Shown here piece by piece: positions 1 through 43,120 of a stretch of 64,000 bases of DNA. How positions within the stretch are numbered: the first letter of the stretch is position 1; each line of letters begins with the position of its first letter. The DNA comes from Glandiceps talaboti (Eukaryota > Hemichordata > Enteropneusta > Spengelidae): positions 26,742,949-26,806,948 of the forward strand of contig NC_135553.1 of NCBI RefSeq assembly GCF_964340395.1. Direction: 5' to 3'. A program made the position numbers and the translations under genes. A model generated the notes under the pieces. The model had not been told where the DNA came from and did not search any database. It saw nothing but the letters and a program-made list of their open reading frames with translations.

Positions 1-3000
1 ATTTTCAAAATAATTCTTACAATTGCTAAAAGTAAGATTTCATTTCTCAAAAAATTAATTATTTTTGATCAGTTTTTAGGTATTACATCATATGAACTAC
101 CGTCTGCATGTATTATAGACCTGTATAGTATGTATTTTGAGTGATACAGTTGGTATAAGGTAGGGTCATACCCTTTTTAGGGTGTGTATTATGACAACAG
201 TTTGGGTTTTGGGGGTTTCAACATAACCTCCCTATGTCATTTCACAAAGAGTTGCCCACCTCATCCCGGGATACATGGTCATGTGAACAACATTAATGAA
301 AGTGGTTTATTTTGCCAATACTAGATCAAAGAAGCACACTTTAGATAAATTTTCTTTGCCGGCCCTACTATTAAATTCTATCTTAATAACAATAATGATA
401 ATAATAATAATAATAACTTTAGGGTAATAATAATAACATATAATAAATAATCACTAATAAGTAATAAGTACTAATATATAATAAATAATAATTTTTAATA
501 AATAATAATATATAATAAATAATAATATATAAAATAAATAAGCACATAATTAGGCACCAATGACTATTAATTTCTAATTCTCCTTTCATAATTAATTGCA
601 CTTGAATTTGAAATAGTATCGGCATTATGGATTACTCTCATTATACATGTTCATATGACATCATTAAATGAAGTTATTTAGAAAATAAATGAAAAATCAA
701 GAGGACAACTCTGTGTGAAATGATACTAGGAGGCTTTGCTAAGATTACCAAGCCCTTACTGTTGTCATACTACATACCCAAAAATGGAGACACTTTCTAA
801 TACTAACTTTATAGCACAAAATAGATACTCTACAGATCTATGATAGATACACACAGTCAGTTTGTATGATGAAATAGCTAAACACAGACCAAATTAATTG
901 TCTTCTTGAAAATGAAATCTCACTTTTGAGAATTGTAACAACTTTTTAAAAATTAAAGAATTATTCTAAGCTGAGTTGAAGCAAAATCTATCGGTCCAGT
1001 TGAGCAAGGTTTTCCAAAGTTTTCCAGCCCACAAAAGTATACACTGTTTTCTAGCAGACCTTCCCCATGTGGTCACCTATGGGAGTTGCGCACCCCCACC
1101 CCCATAGCTCTGCAAAAAATAATTTTAGATTCTCTGAAATAGGCCAAAAATACACATTATGATAACACATACAAATTCTACCCACTTTGTACAACTTTAA
1201 TCAAAGCTATGTCATATTAATCAATTTGATAGTGTAAAAGTGCTTTCGCTTGACTTATTCTTGATCAATTTTTCAGGGAGAAACAGTAAGACAATAAGAA
1301 ATCAATTAATTATACAGTTTATGCAAATTTACACATGCAGTTCTTTCTTAGACTAGTTTCCCAAACCTGTGCAAGTGTACCTTAGTCAAGATTTCCTTTC
1401 TTCCTTTCACCCATTTCATAAAAAATTATTGTCTCCAAATTAGAACCTTGAAAATTTGATGTCAGCCATATGGGAGCACTTTGGTAAATGTAATTTATAT
1501 TGAATGTATTTCTTCATTATTTATCAATAAAACATAACATTAATAAAACTATATTAATAAAATTTGCATGCAAGTTTATTTTCAGGAAGCCAGGCTCGAC
1601 AAAGATGGACAAATGATAAGATAAGAAGACCCAAGACTGATTGATGTATTTGATTACTACGATACTGAGGTGTATTTTACAGTTATGTTATCTATTGAAG
1701 TGTGATTTATATATCAAATTGTATTTTATTAGTAGAACTGGAGGTTGGAGGAATTTAGAAGAACAGAAAAACAGTTTCAGACATCAGCACCAAGTAAGTT
1801 TAGGAGTTTTTTTAGTATGTATGCCTGCATGAATGATTGCTCTTTTAACTCACCCCCATCCCCACCCCACCCCTTCCAACATACATACATTAAAAACATT
1901 ACTTTCTGCATCTCCGGCACCGGTCATCATATTCGCATCATCATCTACCTTGCATCTCGGTCCGTTGTCGTCGCTGCGTGTCATCACATATTACATATTG
2001 ACATATACATACAGCACCCCATTGATTTTCTGTTGTCCCATTTCAGTATATCTGGTTTGTTACTGTGGTTTTTAGTTTTCTCTGACGAGATGGGTCTCTA
2101 TGGTTGATTAGTTTGTCGGTTGGTTGGCAATGGTTGGTTGGTTGTTGGTTGGTTGGTTGGTTGGTTGGCAATAGTTCGTTAGTTGTTGGTTGGCAATGGT
2201 TTGTTGGCAATGGTTTGTTGGTTGGTTGGTTGGCAATGGTTCGTTGGTTAGTCCTTTTGTTGGTTATATTTTTCATTTGTTGTTCATGGTCTTTCTCTCA
2301 TAACAAACACACATACACCTCACAAACTTTTGCAGTTTTGCCGCCGTCTCAATTTCTGCCGTGTCTCCGCCTTTATTCGCTGCGCGTACACATTCAACAG
2401 TTACATTACACCAATACAATCAAGTCCCCATCCCTTTTAACTTTCTGTATGTTTGGATTAGAGTTATAATGGCACATTCCATTATACTCTATTCATAATT
2501 TGCAGTCAAGCATTATGTGTATGTGTGTTACCCCTCCCCATGAAAATAAAGAAAAACATTGAATCAGGTGTCCGCTTGTATGGTGAGTCGAATTGGCGAC
2601 AATGAGTTGCGTTGGCTGCAATGATACCCCTAGCATTGACTAGATAATATGGATTTTAGAGTAATCAATTATGAATGCTGCCCAAATTCCACCGAGCTCA
2701 TAGAGCTATCAATCAATTATATATATCAATCAATCAATCAACCCATCAATTTTTATTGCATAACAACATGCCATAGCAAGCATGGTAAAGCATACCAAAA
2801 TAACATACAGAAATAAAGTGAATTTGATACTATTTACATCAACAAGAAATTTTCCAAGAGGAAGTTTTATCATCAACAGTCAAAATGTGCTAAAATTAAA
2901 CTAAAATTTATGTAATTGCAGAATCCAAACTTGGTGTTCAGTCATACATGCATATATATACATGAAGCGTAGCTAAAATAGAATGGATTTACCAGCATAT

Positions 3001-3159
3001 TGCACATATAATTGTTCCATGTATTATGATTTAATAAAAGGGTGATCACAGTAATAATTCAAACATATTCTATGCTATTTAAATGATTTGTTAATTTAAA
3101 CTAAAATTTACAAATTTATTGTACAAATGTCATTCTTGGGTATGTTTTTCTTCAAGAAT
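1..3159. other. AT-rich stretch without a supported gene
   Basis: An AT-rich TAA/TATTA repeat occupies about 385-560. The (TTGG)n tract is at 2104-2262 and (ATCA)n at 2725-2745. ORFs here are short and lack splice or codon support. Confidence 0.6.
2104..2262. repeat. (TTGG)n-rich degenerate repeat
   Basis: TTGGTTGG units mixed with TTGGCAATGG words; low-complexity. Confidence 0.9.
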
Positions 3160-3287
3160 TATTTCTTCTTTCAGCCATGGAAAACACGAGTGACCTAAGG
3201 GGCCTTGTCAATAGTCTCAAGATGATCAGTGACAAAACTCTTGGTTCATGAGTACTGTATTTTCCTTTTGATTGAAGTAAAATATGG
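3160..3287. mobile_element. Palindromic MITE of about 120 bp, copy A (inverted)
   Basis: CTTCTTTCAGCCATGGAAAA, then CGAGTGACCTAAGGGGCCTT, closing with TTTTCCTTTTGATTGAAG. It is inverted relative to copy B at 13806-13924. Confidence 0.7.
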
Positions 3288-3900
3288 AAGACTAACATAT
3301 TTTACCTTCTCCGGCATAATTTATGAAAAATTGGCATAATTAATGGGGATTTGAAAGGTTTTGATTTGTGTTTTTAGCACTTCATCCAGTGACATAGACA
3401 CAGGTGGTCTAGACAGAATGATCGGGTATATCTACATTTTCAGTTTGAACACAATAACTTGGTTTGTACATTGTCTATAAATACATGTAAATAAGATGCA
3501 ATTGTACAAATAGCCATTGGATAGCCGAATGCGTCCCTTGAAATAGAACTAATCAATTATTAAGTTGACAGACTCAAATATCATAAAATTCATAAAATGT
3601 GCAAAACATAAAACATATATTTTGTACAAAACATATCATTTTTTTTATCAGACAACCACTACACATTCACTGAAAACTGTTAAAACACCAACAATTATGG
3701 TGGTCATCATTATCCATAAGCAGTACAGAAACAGGTTGAATCATGATTACCACTGAGGGTACTGAGTTTTGGGTGTGGACCATAAAATCAATTTAATTTT
3801 ATTAATTGTGTGATGCAATTATGTTCACAGTGTACAATATTATGTTAGTATAAATAAAAGTAAGTTTGTACCTAACAAAACATTTTTTTAAACATTCCAA

Positions 3901-5846
3901 GGGACCAATCAGTTTCTTCGGCCATGGGGGGGGGGGGGGGGGGGGGGAATTGGTAGGGGGGGGGGGGGGGTCACCCTGTTTTTGAAATTGGCAGTGGGGG
4001 GTAATGCTGTTTTGAAAATTGTGGATGGGGGGGGGGGGTCATTGTGTTTTAGACTGTGATGGAAGAAAAAAAAATTTTCTTCAATGGCATTTAGCCTTGT
4101 CTAAAATGTGGTACACGTCAATATTTGTTCTTGTCCCTGTTTCTTACATGAATTCTTTAATATTACTTATTAGTTCAAACATAACGATACATATTCATAT
4201 ACATGTACCGGTATTACCTAGCTACCACACTAGTTACAGAACATGTCATGTAAATGCTTGGCTGTTTCACAATCAATGCTTCACTTAAATTGCAGTTTGG
4301 GGCAAAAGTGCACTTGAAGGTTTCATAATGGTAATTTTCATAGATAGTTTATAAATGACGTTAATCTAAATTGTTCTACTCGTCATGTTATTGACACTAC
4401 AAATTACCACATCTCATCAGATTCCAGTTTCTATTATACACTAGGTATGACCACCTAAAGTTGACTCTAACATACCGGTGACTTTATTATACATGCAATA
4501 TTAATGCCCCTATACTAATGTTACGTGTCCATTTTATGTGATATGGGAAACTCATTTAAAACGTACATTTATGTTAGCTTTTTGAAGCTTGGAAATATTA
4601 CCTCATAGGTTATGAATAACCTAAACATTGCCTTAGTATCTCAAGCGAAAAACTGCAGATCTGCCAGGGGAAAAACCCCAAGGACTCCCTCACCCCCAGA
4701 GGTCACTCATGCATGCAACCAACAATCAGATGCACCGACAATCTTTTTACTGTCATAATGGTATTAAACTTTTCTTAAATATTTTCACCCTATTCTAATT
4801 TGAGATGATATTGTCTTTTCAAGATGTGAAATGTTTGCCAAGATAGTCTAAAATTGCCTTAAACTCCAACTCTCCCCTACGAATGATACTACCATTAAAT
4901 GTGCTGACCTTTACTACATGTATATAATGATGCCATTTAACTTTTTAAGAACATATTTCAACCCTTAGTGTAAGATATAAAGAATAGTTTCTGATACTTG
5001 CTGTCTTGTAAAGCATGGATTAAGTTATTGCTTGAAAGGGTCTGAATAGCTTAATATTGGCTATAAAGAGTAAAAATCCTCCAGGGCTTGTAGAGGGAGA
5101 CCCCTCAGACCCCCCCATATCCCAGTCTCAAGCTCTTCCTCTCAAAAGTATTTCAACCTTATGTAGTTGCTTTTTACATGTTGGTGTTGTCTTGTAAGGC
5201 TTGGAAATTATTGTCTGAAAGGGTCTGAATAGTCTCAAAATTGACTTTTCAGAGTAAAAAACTTCCAGGGCTTCTAGGGGGAGACCCCCTAGGACACCCC
5301 TCCCTCACATGAGGTGTACGCATCCCAGTCTCAAGATCTTCCCCCTACCTCTTACTGTCAAGATCCTATCAAACTATATTTCAAAAATATTTCAACCTTA
5401 TGTAGTTGCTATTTACATGTTGGTGCTGTCTTGTAAAGCTTGGAAATTATTTTCTGAAAATGTCTGAATAGTCTCAAAAATGACTTTTCAGAGTTAAAAA
5501 TCTCCTGAGACCCCTAGGACCCTTACCTTTCACTGTCAAGATGCTATTAAACTCCTTTTCAAATATATTTACCCTGTGTAGTCAATAATTATAATTATGA
5601 CAGTGCTAACCCGGGATCTTATAAAGTAGATGCAAGACAGTCAAGCAGTCCACACTGAGTCACGATCAAAAATTACCTGTCATGCGAATATTATATATGA
5701 GGGGGGGGGGTGTCATCATGTTTTAGAATTAAGTGATATGGGGGTCAGCCTGTTTTTGGTTTTACAGATAGGGGGTCAGTGACTTTTTGTCGGCCCGATT
5801 TAATAATACCCCCCCCCCCCCCAGGCTGGAGAAACTGACCGGTCCC
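3901..5846. mobile_element. G-tract TIR element, 1,946 bp, copy 1
   Basis: The left end GGGACCAATCAGTTTCTTCG continues GCCATGGGGGGG; the right end is its inverse (CCCCCAGGCTGGAGAAACTG then ACCGGTCCC). The interior has three related segments of about 190-220 bp (ATTTCAACCTTATGTAGTTG at about 5150 and 5390). No coding sequence. Target duplication unclear (CAA before, TAA after). Confidence 0.75.
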
Positions 5847-6444
5847 TAATAAACGTTAGATAAAATCGGAACACTGTTGTCAGGAACTAGACTCGTAATG
5901 TATGAAAATAACTGACTGGTCCCCAACTACAGCCAGTGCAGCTGTAAGAAAGAAAATTGAAAATTGGTAACATGGAAACCCCAGAATCCAGAATCGTTAA
6001 AGGGGCACAAGCTGAATTTATGTTTTTGGGGATGTAAATTTTTCCAGCATTTTATAAAGTATTCACGATATTCTACTTACTGATTCATACCAACATTGTA
6101 CACCCCCATCCCTGTAATGATTACTTGCAATTGACTGAACTAAAACCGGGTAATATCTTATAAATGATCTGATGACATAATTTATTATGTACAGGAACTC
6201 CATATTATATGTAATCAACAGTTCTAAGAATGTCAGAACACAAATTGTGATGTCATAGAAGGTATACATCAACATTAACAATATACTAGAATATTAAGTA
6301 AATTTAAGGTTTTGTAAGTATTTTCATGTTTACAGACATATATGATACTCAGCCTGTGCCACTTTAATAATCATGTTACACTCACACAACAGTGTATGTG
6401 ATATCCCTTTAGCTAAACACTCAATACTATACAAGCATAACATT
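5847..6444. other. Stretch without a supported gene
   Basis: Apart from a relic TIR at 5862-5890 I see nothing in it. Confidence 0.5.
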
Positions 6445-6450
6445 GACTGG

Positions 6451-6722
6451 TATGGAAAGCCGTTCAGGCCAAAAGTATTTTTTTATTTTAGCTGTAGTAT
6501 TTTATATTTTTCGTGCCTACAAACTAATTTTAACAGTTTATGTACTTTTATTCCATGTTCACATTATTTTAATTGAAATAAGTTTTCATTTATTTGAGAA
6601 TATTGTTTTATTTTTCGTCAAACCAGAATTTTTTTTAAGGATTATATATAATTGAAAGTCAAAATATATATTTTTTGTTAAAGTTTTTTATTTAATACTT
6701 TTGGCCTGAACGGCTTCCCATA
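6451..6722. mobile_element. MITE, 272 bp, with 6-bp target duplication GACTGG
   Basis: TATGGAAAGCCGTTCAGGCC at the left is inverted at the right, continuing AAAAGTATT, giving TIRs of about 29 bp. GACTGG flanks it directly at 6445-6450 and 6723-6728. The interior is T-rich and non-coding. Confidence 0.85.
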
Positions 6723-7255
6723 GACTGGGACTCAGTTTCCATGTTATACTGACACATTCTGGCATGTATTTTAAAGAAAGATCACAGAGGATATCAACAT
6801 CTGACACTGTAATCCCAAATCAAGATCAAACAGAGATAGGGGCACACAGTACCAAACATCTATAATTGGCTGCAGTGATTATACTGCCACCTAGAGGTCA
6901 ACTGCAACTGTGGAAATAGTCATTCAGATTAGGTTCAATGCTAAAATGTAAATTTTGTAATTCATTTCACCTACTGAGACCTACTGAATTATGGTCACTT
7001 GTAAAAGTTCTTTTTTACTTCTTTTTATTCATTGAAAGCCATAAACTGGTTCTAAGTGGTTCATAGTCATGATAATTGACATAATATACCTATAATGGTG
7101 TTTGTACAGATAGTATATATATAGAAACATAGTATATTATTTCAATAGTATTACACAGGCCAGTATACATATATACATGTTTATAGTTATCCATGAATTT
7201 AAAATATCTCATTTCCCCATTCTTTATTGTTTATTTCATTTATTCATTCATTCAT

Positions 7256-7274
7256 TCATTTGTTTATGTATGTA

Positions 7275-7307
<33 letters not shown>

Positions 7308-7421
7308 ATGTATGTATGTATGTATGTATGTATGTATGTATGTATGTATGTATGTATGTATGTATGTATGTATGTACAGGGTATGTATGTATGTATGTAT
7401 GTATGTATGTATGTATGTATG

Positions 7422-7452
<31 letters not shown>

Positions 7453-7550
7453 TGTATGTGTGTGTGTGTGTGTCTGTATGTATGTATGTATGTATGTATG
7501 TATGTATGTATGTATGTATGTATGTATGTATGTATGTATGTATGTATGTA

Positions 7551-7585
<35 letters not shown>

Positions 7586-7634
7586 ATGTATGTATGTATG
7601 TATGTATGTATGTATGTATGTATGTATGTGTGTT
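7256..7634. repeat. (TATG)n/(TG)n microsatellite, about 370 bp
   Basis: Tetranucleotide TATG array with TG interruptions. Overlapping open frames in all phases here are artefacts of the repeat. TTAC units follow at 7670-7730. Confidence 0.97.
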
Positions 7635-7739
7635 TGTTTATTTGCTTGTCTGCCTGTGTCTGTCTGTACACTTACTTACTTACTTACTTACTTACTTATA
7701 TATACTTACTTACTTACTTACTTACTTACTTTTTCTTCA

Positions 7740-10170
7740 AAAAACCTTTCTGTACGTGTTACTGTATAAAATAGCCACAAATGGTAGCTTTAATCTCACA
7801 GACACATATTAAAATGTTTCTGTATCCATTTATATGGAGCTATTGTCACAATGATCCATTTCAACTTCGGGTTTTACTTAGATGACATCTTCAAATATCA
7901 TGGGTCTGGGTCTCTTATACGTAGTCAATCGTGCATTTCAGTTGACTGAACGGAATGTTCAACTGTCTCCTGGTTTCCGGGAGAGAGGCGAGAATAAAAC
8001 ATAGATATGGGTTACCATAAACATAAAGAGGTTACATTTTCGAAGAATTTTATCCATACTGCCTGCTGTACTGTCGTCTGGAGTTTAGAGCTACATTTCG
8101 CATTGGAAATTGAAGAATATGTATCCATGGATTGTAGTCCCCGAGTCTCGCCCTGGAGCATCTTTGAAAAGTGTTATGTCAGGCCAGGCATCTGTCACTT
8201 TCAAAAGATATTTGAACACTTATACTAATAAAATGTGTTCGGGCAGTCATCACGGAGTGCTCATGTCCGCGTAGTATTTCATAATTTGTTGTGTTCCTTG
8301 TCTATAGTCTAAATATCTCAATTTTTTGTCTTGAATATATTTCCCCTACTTTTAAATTGTCTTCTAGTATAGAGTGTATATTGATACATCTGTAGTACTA
8401 GTAGCAGGATTCGTATCATTTAGGAAAACACCATTAGTACGTCTCCCAGTGCAGAGCACAGGTTTATGGGTATTCAACATACATTGAACAGCGCCCGCAC
8501 TCGTTGATAAAGATTATGTAAAATCTTCGCCTCTAGCTTGCTTGTTTAATAAAAGAAGTGAGATTTAGCCTTGTAAAAATACAAACGTAACAATTGTGAA
8601 GTTAGATTTATTAATTAAGATATTTGGGATTTTTGATGACTTTCATTTAAATCTCTATCACTAAAATTTCAAGCCACTCGTCGATCCATGCCAAGCCGTG
8701 CAGGCTAATAGTATTCTTTTTCTTCACTAATACTTGTGGAGTTTGGCCGGTTGAAGGTACCGGATGAGAATTTTGGTTGGGGGTGTGGGGTGTAGTATTT
8801 TATGAAATCGAATTAGGGGAGGGTCAAATGTTGCTATGACCAATCTTCTATAACTATTCTTTGCATTTCTTTTATTATTTTTTGGCATCCCACCACTGCA
8901 ATTGTTAGTTGTGATGTGATGTGATGTGATGTGATGTGATGTGATATTGTGATGTGATGTGAGGAGAGGGTTGGATCTTTAACTATTTATTTGTAGTATT
9001 TCGAAGGAATATACATTTTCTATTTCATGTTAACATTATTTTTTTCAGATAAGTTTTCATTTTTGTTGAAATTTTTGTTGATTTACGAGCTTTTCTTCCA
9101 ATTTTTCGACGAAAGTAAATGTTTCAAGAAATTTAAATTGTCGAAAATAAACTCTACTTGCTCACGTGCACTTTTGACTGTTTGACTCTCATTGACATAT
9201 GCAACAGTTTTACAAGACAGTATTATCATTGTACTACAAACAACAAATCAACTCTCTTATCTGGTGGGGTCCCAGTTAATGTATATTCAGACATATAAAT
9301 ATATGAACGACCATACTATAGTTACTGGCTGCATTTCACACTTTATACTGTTCAAGAGTAAATGAATACAAAAACAATTTAAATCTTAATTCGGCTAGTT
9401 TTGCTTCTCAGACAAATACGGTTAGATCTTACATTAAAATGGCAAGTGAAAATATTTAGTTTCAACTAAGAATGACGAGTGTGTGAATCTTTAGTCTATT
9501 TCTATTATCATAACAATATTTCTACATTGTCAATAGAAATTGTAATTTGAATGTAAAAACTTTGTTACAAATTGTAGTCATTCCCCAAATTGTCCAAACT
9601 GTAAAATGAGGGTGTCAAAGATATGAAAAACTAAGTTTGTATCCGATGATCACAGAACAGCTAATACTTAACGAATGCAAGATCAATATCGTGCTATGGT
9701 CAACCTCTATCAACATCATATCCTACGCAAAGTTGTGCTATGAAGTTGGACAAACAAGTACAAATAATTATGTCACGACTTTTTTACGGACATCTAGCCA
9801 ATGCACACAATCAATAATGATTGAACCGTTTCGTGTAGTATAGATAGGTTGAAGAGCTGCAAATGATCCTGCATCTGTGCAGCATTACTGAAATATAATC
9901 TTATATTCCGGAACGATGAACGTTATCCGAACTTCTAGAATACTAGTATAAGAAATAACAGGATATCCTTTACTTTAAAGTCAGAAGGAAACTGTGAACT
10001 ATTTTAGTCCTGAAATTCAGCGACAACTGATAAATTATAATTTTCTCTCACATACGAACTTGATACAAACTTATGGTCTCACTATTTTACAATCTCAGTG
10101 ATGTTTTGATTTTCCTGAACTGACCGTAGAGGGTGCTATTCAAAAATATTTTGTAGGACATTTTTTTAAA
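7740..10170. other. Stretch without a supported gene
   Basis: Apart from the GTGAT repeat, 9440-9505 shares TTAGTTTCAACTAAGAA and TGTGTGAATCTTTAGTCT with 43770-43830, a dispersed repeat. Small ORFs at 8007-8228 and 9637-9843 match nothing I recognise. Confidence 0.5.
8909..8965. repeat. (GTGAT)n pentanucleotide repeat
   Basis: About ten GTGAT units with minor interruptions. Confidence 0.9.
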
Positions 10171-10175
10171 ACTAA

Positions 10176-10270
10176 GTGATGGGGGGGGGGGGGGGGTGTT
10201 CAACCTGCTTTTGGTTTTACAGATGGGGTGGGGGGGTCAGTGACTTCATCGGCCTGATGAAAAAATCCAG
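10176..10270. repeat. Fragment of the G-tract element
   Basis: A G run, then TTCAACCTGCTTTTGGTTTT, ACAGATGGGG and GTCAGTGACTTCATCGGCC, matches the ends of the elements at 3901-5846 and 34420-35597. Confidence 0.6.
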
Positions 10271-10611
10271 TCAAAATTATATTAAAAATAACCCCACTTT
10301 CGAAATCCAATGTGCTGCTGTAAATGTGTTCAATCCATGGAAAATAGAAGACTTGTTGACTTCCATGAAAACTAGTATTTCTATTGTTTCAAAGGGACCA
10401 GGGACTCATAGAGGGCGCTGTTTATATCCAGTGCAAGGCAACATTTTGTTCAACCACATATATCATATGGATATTGAATAATATATATCACGATTTAACC
10501 CTTTCACCACCGACTCCTGCTATTGTGGGAATGCGCAAGTGCTAATCTAGTCTTCCCAATAAATTTAGCCTCCTTATATGGATTAAAATAACATTTCTAT
10601 TTTATATAGAC

Positions 10612-10985
10612 AAACATTGAAAGTGGCCATATCAATGAGGATTGGGTATTTATCTTGGATTTTTAATTTACAAAACAATTTTATCATGACTTCCTACTTG
10701 CAAAATCGATGTGAAATAACAAAGATCAAGTCTGTGTTTGTAACTCAATACATTGCAAAAAGCTATAAAAAAGTTTAAAAGTTTGTTATTGTACTTACAT
10801 AAACATTTCACATATAAAATTTCTTCATCTTCTGCAATTGATTGAGTTACCAACAAGGACTTGGCATATGTTGTTTCACATTGAATTTTCAAGTAGGAAG
10901 CCATGATAAAGTTGTTTTATAAATTAAAAATCCAAAATAAATACCAAAATTCTCATCCATATGACCACTTACAGTTGAAGTAATA
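10612..10985. mobile_element. Foldback element with arms of about 115 bp
   Basis: The left arm (10621-10735, TTGGATTTTTAATTTACAAA) and right arm (10855-10972) are inverted copies with scattered differences around a spacer of about 120 bp. Confidence 0.7.
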
Positions 10986-11020
10986 GTTTGATTGATATGT
11001 GCCTAGATACCGATTGGTGT

Positions 11021-11051
<31 letters not shown>

Positions 11052-11260
11052 GGTTGTTGTTCTTCAACCACAATGCCCATCAGATTTCAAGACTGTCTTC
11101 ATGATTAAAACTGAAAAGTAAATCTACAAGTACATTTTTTCAAGCAACACTTCTTTATTTTGAGCATTTCTACCACTGTCAATGCAAATTGAAAAAACAC
11201 TTCTGATATGTATAAATTGATATCAAATCATTGCTGAATATTCTCTTTCAAAGGAAACAT

Positions 11261-11685
11261 TAGGGAGACCCTATTTTTTTTATGTTTCTCTACTTTTTCA
11301 TGGCAACTATGGGTTGGTCAGTCGGCTGATTTCAGAAAAAAAGAGAGTAAAAAATAAAAAATAATTTTCTTGTTTCTCTGCCTCTCCTTTTCCTCCTCTC
11401 TATCTTCTTTTTTAGTAAACCCTTCCCCAGCTTCTCTACACAACTGACATGTTTTCAGCCTCCCCTACTTCAATAACTTCTGTCATGAAAGAAATGCTCT
11501 GTTCATTGAACAAGTGTCATTGTCAACACCATGATTGTAGATGATGCCGACAGTCCAGACATATTCTTTTTCTCAGCAGAGAGAGCACCTTTTCGCAAAA
11601 TATTTTTTTTTCATTTTGATGTCAGAGCTGAAAATTTGGGTTGGTCAGGTAATGAGAAACAGAAAAAAAATAGGGACACTCTTAG
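11261..11685. mobile_element. MITE-like element, about 425 bp, with about 30-bp TIRs
   Basis: TAGGGAGACCCTATTTTTTT followed by ATGTTTCTC at left is inverted at right (GAGAAACAG, then A-rich, TAGGGACACTCTTA). GGGTTGGTCAG also recurs inside each end. Target duplication unclear. Confidence 0.6.
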
Positions 11686-11689
11686 CTAA

Positions 11690-12320
11690 AACCTGAAACT
11701 TGCTCTGAAAATACTCAAAAAAGGTATGAGATGCCTGGAGAATTTCACCAAAGAATTTTGAATATCTATCAAATGAGTAATATTTTCATAATGTAAGAAA
11801 ATATATTAAACTGAATAAAAATCAGTCAAAATGCATTGCACTTGCATTTATTATACATATCTATATATATTTGTATTGCCGAACAAACTTTTTCTGTTTT
11901 TCAAAAGAACCTAAGCTTTTTGGAAAGACAAAACTGTTTGTGATTGATGCTGGTTCCAGGAATAATTAAGCTTCTTTTTCAGCTTTATTTATCTAGAAAT
12001 AAAATCTATCTTTATTCTCTGAGTGGGATTTCAAAACCTGAATCTGTAGAAATATTATGTCATGGAATTATTTTCATTATTTTCGCTATATTGTCATTAA
12101 AATTCTAAGATCTTAGTGAAAATATTATACTTTCATTCTCATATAAATCTCATCTCAATAAACTGAAAATGAAATCCTATTTTCAGGTTTCTAACCTACG
12201 ATTTAGATAAAGATTATTGCACCATGCACAAACCAAATTATTACCTTGGAACAGAAAATATGGATTATATACCCTGGTCATTCTTGTATAAAGGTTATTA
12301 CTGGTATATTTTTGTTGGAC
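11690..12320. other. Stretch without a supported gene downstream of CYP4
   Basis: AT-rich sequence; nothing recognised. Confidence 0.5.
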
Positions 12321-12324
12321 GAAT

Positions 12325-12560
12325 GAGTATACAGTCTCCATTTACTATATTTATGTCCCATTATGCTAGACTACTAAGTATACAGTCTCCATTTACTATA
12401 TTTATGTCCCATTATGCTAGACTAATAAGTATCTCACAGTCTCCATTTACTATATTTATGTCCCATTATGCTAGACTAATAAGTATACAGTCTCCATTTA
12501 CTATATTTATGTCCCATTATGCTAGACTAATAAGTATACAGTCCCCATTTACTATATTTT
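12325..12560. repeat. 51-bp tandem repeat, about 4.5 units
   Basis: AGTATACAGTCTCCATTTAC recurs at 12326, 12377, 12428 (with a 3-bp insertion), 12482 and 12533. Each unit is 17 codons, so one plus-strand frame stays open (SIQSPFTIFMSHYARL). It lies just past the CYP4 3' end. Confidence 0.9.
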
Positions 12561-12725
12561 TCTTTGTAATACTGATACATTTAGATATCAATAAAACATC
12601 ATTGTCAAAATAGATACCATTTTGACAGTAGCACACAAAATAAGCATGGTAGAGGTAACTGCTTCAGGCAGACTGTGATGACATCACAGTTATTGTGATG
12701 ACAACACAGCAACATGTAGATGACA

Positions 12726-42576
<29,851 letters not shown>

Positions 42577-42883
42577 TGCCAAGATTATTCGTCACACCCC
42601 AGTCACTGTCAAAGGTCACTTTGAGAAGAACTTGTGTGTTTCCATACAAGAATGGCGCTATTCAACGAAGCGAATTACTCTGTGACTTTACTGTTACACC
42701 TCTTGCTTTGATCGTGTGACGTGTAAGCATATCAAAGATCGAAGTCCGTGCAAAACTCCATCGATTCCCATCGACACAGGTATATCACATGAAGCGATTG
42801 TTGCCGATGAGGGCGCTGTTTTTTGACATCTTTATCAAACAGAAGGTTGAATGAAAACTCAAGCGCCGCACTTACGCGAACTA

Positions 42884-43120
42884 GCCCCCCCCCCCCCCCC
42901 CCCCCCCCCGTGAGAAGTTCTTCCCCTACCTTTTACTGTCGAGATGTTATTAAACATTTTCTTTCGTAAAAATATTTCAATGCTGCTATTTTTTAATATA
43001 AAGCTTGGCAATTGTTACCCGAAATGGTCTGAATCGCCTAAAATTTCGAAAAGTGTCAAACCCCCCACAAAGTTTCTAGGAACCCCATGAGATGTGTACA
43101 TATTCCTATGTCAAACTTTC
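42884..43120. repeat. Fragment of the G-tract element upstream of CYP4
   Basis: A C run of about 26 bp (42884-42909), then TTCTTCCCCTACCTTTTACT, GTC..GATGTTATTAAAC and AAGCTTGGCAATTGTTACCC, matches internal text of the G-tract element. It sits about 300 bp upstream of the CYP4 start codon. Confidence 0.6.

Noticed and set aside
1583-1624. Possible terminal exon after TTTTCAG reading EARLDKDGQMIR and a stop
   Set aside because: Only 12 codons, no family match and no linked upstream exon in the window; too short to support.
7193-7774. Long overlapping open frames rich in Y-V-C-M
   Set aside because: They are translations of the (TATG)n microsatellite; open in many frames on both strands.
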